The notes beneath the pieces are model-generated. The model had not been told where the DNA came from, made no database searches, and worked only from the letters and a program-made list of their open reading frames with translations. A stretch of DNA of 64,000 nt from contig JARZZO010000014.1 in assembly GCA_030544215.1 (NCBI GenBank), positions 11,938,234-12,002,233 on the forward strand, given 5' to 3'. This document shows positions 58,322 through 64,000 of this stretch, piece by piece (the first letter of the stretch is position 1; each line of letters opens with the position of its first letter). The DNA comes from Zantedeschia hybrid cultivar (lineage: Eukaryota; Streptophyta; Magnoliopsida; Alismatales; Araceae). The position numbers were made by a program, and so were the translations under genes.

Positions 58322-58439
58322 AGTTCTCATGCTAGTACATCTTGTAGTAATAAAAAGATTAGACATCTCTACAACAATAGTTCTCATGCTAGTAAAAGTC
58401 CTCTTATACATATCCTTAATGATATCAATATATCCTTTA
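58322..58439 (-). mobile_element. RTE LINE copy B, right part
   Basis: Continues the RTE sequence after the L1. It repeats catcttgtagtaataa and gacatctctacaacaatagt, already present before the L1 as a diverged copy, so the RTE has a local tandem duplication of about 57 bp spanning the insertion point. Ends abruptly at ctttag, where another insertion begins. Confidence 0.65.
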
Positions 58440-59395
58440 GGTCCTATTTGGTATCAAGTGAGGGATGGGTAAACTCATTTTATCCCCATTCAACGTTTGG
58501 TATGCCGATTTTGTATAGGGATAAGAGGGGTTAAGGCTTTTGAAGATATCTCCAATTTCAGGGTTAAACATGTGGACAAGTCATTCCATCCCCATTCCCA
58601 ACCCCATTTTCCTGTCCCCACTTTTTACCAGATGATGCCTATAATGGCCTTCTCCCTTTCCAATAAAAATAGCATAATTATGTTTAATATTTCATTGAAT
58701 GCGAGGGTTATTGTGTTATTATTATTAATACATAGATTAGTACTAAGTACAAAGTTGAATAATAAAATGATGACATTATTATTAATAAGTATATTTAATA
58801 CATCATGTTATTAATAGAAGTAGCCTAGTTATATTTAATACATCATTCAATGGGAGGGTTAATCAAACACTCCTTATGGAAAGGGTGAAAAAATTGTTAG
58901 GTCTTATTATTACAAAGTTGAATAATGAAATGATGGCATTACTACTAATAAGAATATTTAACACAATATTGCATTAATACAAATGGCATAATTATGTTTA
59001 ATATACATTAAATGGGAGTGTTAATGAAACGCTCCTAATGAAAAAGGTGGAAAAATTGTTGTCTTATTATTTTGTCATCATGTTTAACCTATACTTAGAA
59101 TAGTACTCAATATAAAGTTGAATAATAAAATGATATCATTACTACTAATAACATATTTAATATAACCTTTCAATGATAAAAATAACAGAATTGAATGTGA
59201 GGGTTATTATTTTATTATTACAATACATACTTAGATTAGTTCTAAGTACAAAGTTGAATAATAAAATGATGGTATTACACTATTGCTACTAATAAGTATA
59301 CTTAATATATCATTATATTTAATATATGTTTAAATGGGAGGGTTAATCAAAGAAATGGCACCAAATGATGGAAAAATTGCTAACTCCTATTATTC
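58440..59395. repeat. AT-rich tandem array, possibly inside a Tourist-like element
   Basis: Starts ggtcctatttggtatca right after tta, as in PIF/Tourist insertions. From about 58,715 an irregular monomer recurs with the anchor aaagttgaataa at 58,751, 58,914, 59,114 and 59,250, followed each time by aaatgat..catta.tactaataa and then gggagggttaat or similar. Spacing is 136-200 bp. No coding capacity. The matching right terminus was not found. Confidence 0.55.
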
Positions 59396-59457
59396 TCGGG
59401 TGAGGAGGAGGGAAGGAAGGAGGAAGAGGGGGAGGGAAGGAACTCTATATATTCATT

Positions 59458-60518
59458 ATGAGGAAAATATCTTGGAACGTTAGGGGAGTGTGTGGGAAGG
59501 ATAAGAGGAGAGCAATGAGGGAATTTATGAAGAGATGCAAACTGGATATGTTGTGTATCCAAGAAACTAAGTGTGAGGGGGTTAGGGAGCAGTGGCAGAC
59601 GCAGGAATCTTGTTCAGTGGGGTCACTCGGGCAGTGGACCAGTGGGGTCACTCTATTGAGCCAGAATCAGTGGGCCAGTGGAGTCAGTCTAATAGGCCAG
59701 GATCAGTGGGCCTTCATAACTTTGCATGTGCCTTCAAAGATTTTATAAAATCCAGTGGGGTCATAGGACTCCACTGGCTATACACTAGATCCGCCACTGA
59801 TGGGGAGGCGATTATGAGAGAGATTGGGGGTAATAGACTAACTAAGGGGGTTACATCTTCCGCAGTAGGGAGTGCGGACAGCACTATGGTGTTGTGGAAT
59901 GAGTATGTGGTGGAAGAAGTTAATGGACTTAAACATGAAGGGGCATCTTCGGTGTCGATGACCTTCCACTATATCAATGATGGCTTTATGTGGGATTTTA
60001 CATGAGTATATGGTTCGCAGGATGCAGCTGCCACGAGAGGCTTGCGGGAGGAGCTTTTGGCCTTTTAGCGATAGGCAGGGAGGTTGTGGTGTGTAGGCGG
60101 GAATTTTAATGCCATCAAGTCAGCGGAGGAAAGCAATGGCAGGTCTCACCTGCCTAGGGAAATGGAGGATTTCAGATATTTTATTGCAGAAGCAGCTCTT
60201 GTTGATGTTCTGACCACCAATGCCACATTCACTTAGTCCAACCTTAGGGAGGATCCTTCTCTCTCTAGGTTTGGATAGATTCTTAGAGTTGGTGGACTGG
60301 GGGGACCACTTCCCTCTTTGTAGGCTGAGTGTTTGGTTAGGATGGCTTCGGACCAATAGCCTATTCTTTGAGATCTCATTGCTCCTCTTCTAGGAGGCTG
60401 TAAGTTCAGATTGGAAAGATTGGTTGAGGGAGGAAGGTTTCTCAGAGTTGGTTGCTAGGAGCTGGCAGGAGGAGATACTTGGTACCAATACTATGGCCAG
60501 GTTGGTTTTGAAGCTTAA
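59458..60518 (+). pseudogene. L1 endonuclease (APE-type) fragment, decayed
   Basis: Opens at ATG 59,458 with KISWNVRGVCG, then LCIQETKCEG (59,552): the SWNVRG and QETK motifs of the LINE-1 AP-endonuclease domain. After the hAT-like insertion (59,590-59,799) it continues as TMVLWNEYVVEEV, FNAIKSAEE (about 60,103) and WLREEGFSELVARSW (60,421). Contains several stops and ends at another insertion at 60,519. It may be the 5' part of an element of the same L1 group, but it is not joined to the RT copy upstream. Confidence 0.8.
59590..59799. mobile_element. hAT-like MITE inserted in the L1 endonuclease fragment
   Basis: Termini CAGTGGCAGA and TCCGCCACTG are inverted with one mismatch; this CAGTGGC end is characteristic of plant hAT (Tip100-like) elements. 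Flanking 8-mers ttagggag and atggggag agree at 6 of 8. Inside, cagtggggtcactc occurs twice and a variant once. 210 bp, no coding capacity. Confidence 0.8.
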
Positions 60519-60790
60519 GGTGGCGTTTGGTATCAGGATAAAAATTGATGGGGATAGGCTTAAGTCATCCTGGAACAAGTTATCCCTATCCCTAATCCTC
60601 CATGCGTTTGGTATACGAGGGGATAAGCATGGCCTTATCCTTATTTCCCGTTTGGTAAAATATGGGGGTTAAGCACAGGGATAAGTGCTGGAAAAGGACG
60701 ATTTCACCCTCCTTATCCTAGGATAAAGGGTATGGACCTAAACTCTATTTGGTAGGAAATAAGAAAGAATTAGCCATTTTTTCTCTATTC
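60519..60790. mobile_element. Tourist-like MITE fragment
   Basis: Starts ggtggcgtttggtatcagg directly after taa, similar to the start at 58,440. The words cgtttggta and gggataa recur inside (60,604; 60,648; 60,524). The right end is not identifiable, and 60,790-61,420 is AT-rich without a visible gene. Confidence 0.45.
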
Positions 60791-61544
60791 TCTCCTCAAA
60801 GCTGTATATATACAACGTACTAAGTCCATTGGCCTAATTACTTAATTATACAACTTTGTCTCAAATAAGGTCATTATTATCTACACATTATTACTTAAAT
60901 AAAATTATAATTGTTAAAACATAATGATGTCAATTTTTTAATATATAAAAAATAAGTCTAGATGTAGATTTTACGTGAAGTCAACTTATTTAAATAGGGA
61001 GAAACATGCCACATGGCGTAGATGATATTCACAACTTTATTTATTAATTGTACTTATAATAATTAAAGCTTACATAATAATCAAAATTAATTTTCCTGCC
61101 CTGATAAAAGCTTAGTGGGTTAATGTATAATTTTCAAGTCTTTATACTACAACGTAATTGAGGTGCTCCTGGAAGCAACTGGTGCAGAACTCAACGCGGC
61201 CAAGAGTTTAAGAATAGCCATGGTACGGTAGTGGGCCACTTATTGTAATGCCTATACATTGGCCAGCAGATAGCAATTGGAAGTCGATTATTAAAGAGAA
61301 TGAAGGGAAACTTGAACGCATCAGTGCGCTAAAATAAGTAGCCAGAAATGTTTCATTAACCATAAAAAGGAGATAATGTACAAAACAACCGTAATGTTCA
61401 AAGCTTTATATAAGATACAAACATCACTTCTTAATTTTGAAAGACAATTGTTCAAATTTTGATAACAATTGGTCACAAAGGAGGGAAGTACATTCTGCTG
61501 CGAACTTTTCTTTCTCGATTGACTTAGTTAGATCTTCCAAAATG

Positions 61545-62072
61545 TCAGTGTTCACATTCTTTGCCTTCATCAGATGTACTTCCCTTCTGGCCAGCCTTGG
61601 AAATTTGTTTGGCCCACTTGAAAAATCCGCATCCTGAACCGGTGTCATTTGGCTGTACAAATAATAAAAACCTCTTAAGTAAGAAATGAAAACTAAAGCA
61701 AAATAGAATGGGAATGACCTTGCCTTAGATGATGGGCACACATAGAAGACCTTTCGCTTAGATTTGCTGGTATTTAAAGTTCTTCTTCTACATGGACCTC
61801 TACCACATGGGCATAATATTCATCTACCCACATAAAAAATCGGCACTTTTTGTCATTGTCCAACTGTTGTTAAAAACTACAATTTTACGAGTGAAAAGTT
61901 GATTCAAAAGTAAACAAACATGTTAAAAATGAATACTTACGCCCAGTAAACAACAATAATAAGGATGTTGGGGATTTTTACTACTTTGGGATATACGAAT
62001 GATACAATTCCTCACACCACATTCACATGGAATGTTGTCCAAAATTTCCAGCTTTCCTTCTTTAGATGCCAT
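61545..62072 (-). CDS. zf-GRF domain protein, frameshifted (possible pseudogene), At4g04775-like
   Basis: GRF zinc fingers bind single-stranded nucleic acid in characterised proteins; the role of these short plant proteins is unknown. Exon A 62,072-61,941 starts at ATG (MASKEGKLEILDNIPCECG ... YYCC) and has a gtaagt donor. Exon B 61,863-61,724 follows in frame with CRFFMWVDE, completing finger 1 (CxC ... C ... C.FF.W). In the intact frame translation stops at 61,776-61,774, giving 73 residues. A one-base shift opens a second finger (CPCGRG ... VFYVCPSSK), which joins exon C (61,652-61,545; PNDTGSGCGFFKWAKQI) only if the intron starts with GC (AAG|gcaagg ... tacag). A shifted frame continues to 61,424 with a helical tail (ILEDLTKSIEKEKF). 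One-finger gene or decayed two-finger gene are both possible. It lies in the unfinished PPR intron, opposite strand. Confidence 0.65.
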
Positions 62073-62219
62073 AGGATTTATGTTCTCCCCTTGAAACCTG
62101 AAATGTGTAAAGTAAAAATGTATCATACAAAATCTATCATACAAAAAAAGATCAAAAGAAATTGTGTGAAGTTAGAACAGGGGCTCGGGGTCAAAACTAT
62201 TGTAAATGGATATAAACCC

Positions 62220-62960
62220 ATCATACACATTGGGGGTTGCCGGTAGGCCATCCAACCCATATAAGTGTTCATGAAATAACCCATCATCATTGGCCCGGAG
62301 CTTACCCATGCATAAATTAATTTCACCACATCATAACCTGCACATAAAGCTGTAATCCGTAGAGCCTGCAAACATAAATCACACATGCTGCAAAGAACCG
62401 ATTAAGATTAACCTCATAGCCTGCAAAGAACCTATAAACCACAGGCTGCAAAGATAAATCACACAGGATACATACAGAGGATAACCTGAAGCTTGTCCAA
62501 CTGCACAGAGGGTAAGTCCACTTGCACACAAGAAATAACCTAGACATAGCACATCCTCAGCCACTTGATATCACAAAGAAAAATACAGCAAGTCAATATG
62601 GCTTTCCACAACAGTAGCATGGAGCACAATAGGCACCATATTTAGATGAGGCATGACTGTGAGACTGGCTCAAACATGACGGCCACTTGATAGTTGGCAG
62701 TGGCTCAGATTGTATTAATTTGTTTGTGTAAATCATAGACTAACATGTGTTGCCATTACATGTCCATAAACTCACACTAGGTCTCATGGCTTAGAATATA
62801 GGAGTTGCCCTTTTTTGGGCCATCCAACCTATCCTAGCTAGGACATAGGTAGGTAATGAAATCATGTAAGACCCTCACATTTAATCTAATCACACGAACT
62901 CTTCTTCCCATCATTATAGCCGATAAAAAATATTTTCTGGACATTAATCTAATCATTTCT
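62220..62960. repeat. Loose long-period repeats upstream of the GRF gene
   Basis: Phrases such as taggccatccaaccc, aataacccatcatcat and tgttgccat recur at about 62,240-62,300, 62,745-62,910 and 63,560-63,730 in the same order, suggesting a diverged long-period repeat that frames the 117-bp array. Shorter echoes of cctgcaaagaac occur at 62,393-62,460. Confidence 0.45.
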
Positions 62961-63420
62961 CGGGGATATAAACTTGTGCACAGGTTTATATTTGCAGCTC
63001 ATAGTACACAAGTGCATATAACATAATACATGTAAACCAACCAAACATCCATACAAATACCAGTGTCCAAATCATTTCCCGGGCATATAAACTTGTGCAC
63101 AAGTTTAATTTACGGCCCATAGTACACGTGCATATAACATATAACATGTAAAACAACCGAACATCCATACAAATAGCTATGTCCAAATCATTTTCCGGGC
63201 ATATAAACTTGTGCACAAGTTCATATTTACAGCCCATAGTACACGTGCATATAACATATACCATGTAAACCAACCGAACATCCATACAAGTAGCAATGTC
63301 CAAATCATTTCCCGGGCATATAAACTTGTGCACAAGTTTATATTTACAGCCCATATAACAAAAAATATGCAAACCAATTAAGCATCGATACAAAAAGCAT
63401 TGTCCAAATCGGATTCCTTA
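62945..63420. repeat. Tandem array, about 117-bp unit, four copies
   Basis: Units anchored on cggg(c/g)atataaacttgtgcac begin at 62,961, 63,080, 63,196 and 63,313 (spacings 119, 116, 117), with highly similar text between. A fifth decayed echo (catataaacttgtgcacaacc) is at 63,451. Because 117 is divisible by three, the minus strand stays open for 135 codons (63,393-62,986) as a repeated unit of 39 residues; there is no other sign of coding. Confidence 0.85.
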
Positions 63421-63749
63421 TAGAAATAAAGTGCAAGCACACTAACAGGTCATATAAACTTGTGCACAACCATAAACTGCAACCCAACCATAAACTTCTC
63501 AGGTTGATTAGGTTCAGGAAGTTGTAGTTCATATTTTTAGAGTCATAGATATACATTGTGTTGCCATCACAACCCATATACCCTGCACTACATCAAAGCA
63601 CACAATAGTAAGGGTTCGCCATTAGGCTATCCAACCTACTACATGTGGGAATTGGGTGTAGGAAATGGTTAGTGAGACCTTCACAAGTACCTTATCAAAT
63701 GAACTATCCAACCCATCATCATAGCCAATAAAATCCATGTATCATACAT

Positions 63750-64000
63750 CGGTAACCTGTCACAAATAACATTTTAAGGTGGCAGTTAAGTATAACACCA
63801 CAAGCATTAAACATACCCATAAAAAGTATATGCACAAAAAAAAACTAGAACCCATAGCCAGTTATCAGAAATTAGCACGTATGCACAAAAACATACCCAT
63901 TGGCAACCTGTTACAAAAACGGCCCGAAGTGTCTAAAACCATAGCAATCATCAGAAGTTAGCACATGCACAAAAACTAGAATCCATAGCCACTCATCAGA
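63750..64000 (+). repeat. Short irregular repeats at the window end
   Basis: The series atgcacaaaaac(t)a, aaaactagaa(c/t)ccatagccag/c and tcatcagaa(g)ttagcac recurs at 63,830-63,895 and 63,945-64,000. The array is cut by the window edge. Confidence 0.55.

Noticed and set aside
61180..61236. Short coding-like stretch (VLLEATGAELNAAKS)
   Set aside because: It is about 20 codons with no splice partners; not a recognisable PPR or LINE exon.
62945..63420. CRISPR-like repeat array
   Set aside because: The units are contiguous repeats of about 117 bp without unique spacers, in a plant nuclear context.

Overview
The window is nuclear DNA of a flowering plant. It holds two recognisable host genes with canonical GT/AG introns, several plant transposon families (Gypsy-type LTR elements, L1-type and RTE-type LINEs, a tRNA-derived SINE, PIF/Harbinger and hAT-like DNA elements), and no bacterial, viral or organellar architecture. 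The first exon of the PPR gene is very GC-rich while its later exons are AT-rich. That gradient is typical of monocots, and together with introns of 4-10 kb it suggests a large-genome, perhaps non-grass monocot. This placement is inference.

Layout. 1-3.9 kb: repeat-rich intergenic DNA. 3.9-11.3 kb: TIM9 on the minus strand (mitochondrial small Tim chaperone), two exons separated by a 7.1-kb intron that holds a duplicated repeat and a truncated L1. 11.6-13 kb: a foldback element just upstream of TIM9 and a MITE. 14.0-14.6 kb: a possible small minus-strand gene. 15.98-19.90 kb: a gag-only LTR retrotransposon with both LTRs, split by a 1.55-kb solo LTR. 20.7-27.0 kb: two adjacent PIF/Harbinger-type elements. 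The first has a decayed DDE transposase and a PP2C-like fragment; the second lacks transposase and carries a fragment of a host PPR gene. 27.3 kb to the end: a plus-strand P-class PPR gene of the Arabidopsis At5g02830 type. Seven exons lie in the window (to 49,938) and the gene is not finished there.

The PPR introns hold most of the remaining content. Intron 2 (10.2 kb) contains a gag-bearing Gypsy-like element with a very long GC-skewed LTR and a minisatellite. Intron 3 contains an RTE LINE in antisense, itself interrupted by a SINE and a MITE. Intron 4 contains an LTR fragment interrupted by an L1, plus two MITEs. Beyond exon 7 there is a candidate Del/Tekay-like LTR with an 87-bp MITE, a second RTE copy interrupted by a 2.8-kb L1, an AT-rich tandem array, an L1 endonuclease fragment interrupted by a hAT-like MITE, a minus-strand zf-GRF gene or pseudogene with an apparent GC-AG intron, and a tandem array of about 117 bp.

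The host genes are unrelated in function: TIM9 acts in the mitochondrial intermembrane space and the PPR protein is probably a plastid RNA-binding protein. What unifies the window is nested transposition. Many insertions can be dated relative to each other because target-site duplications or empty sites are readable, and five small DNA elements (12.4, 41.8, 46.4, 47.5 and 53.6 kb) share termini and 8-bp target duplications, so they form one family.
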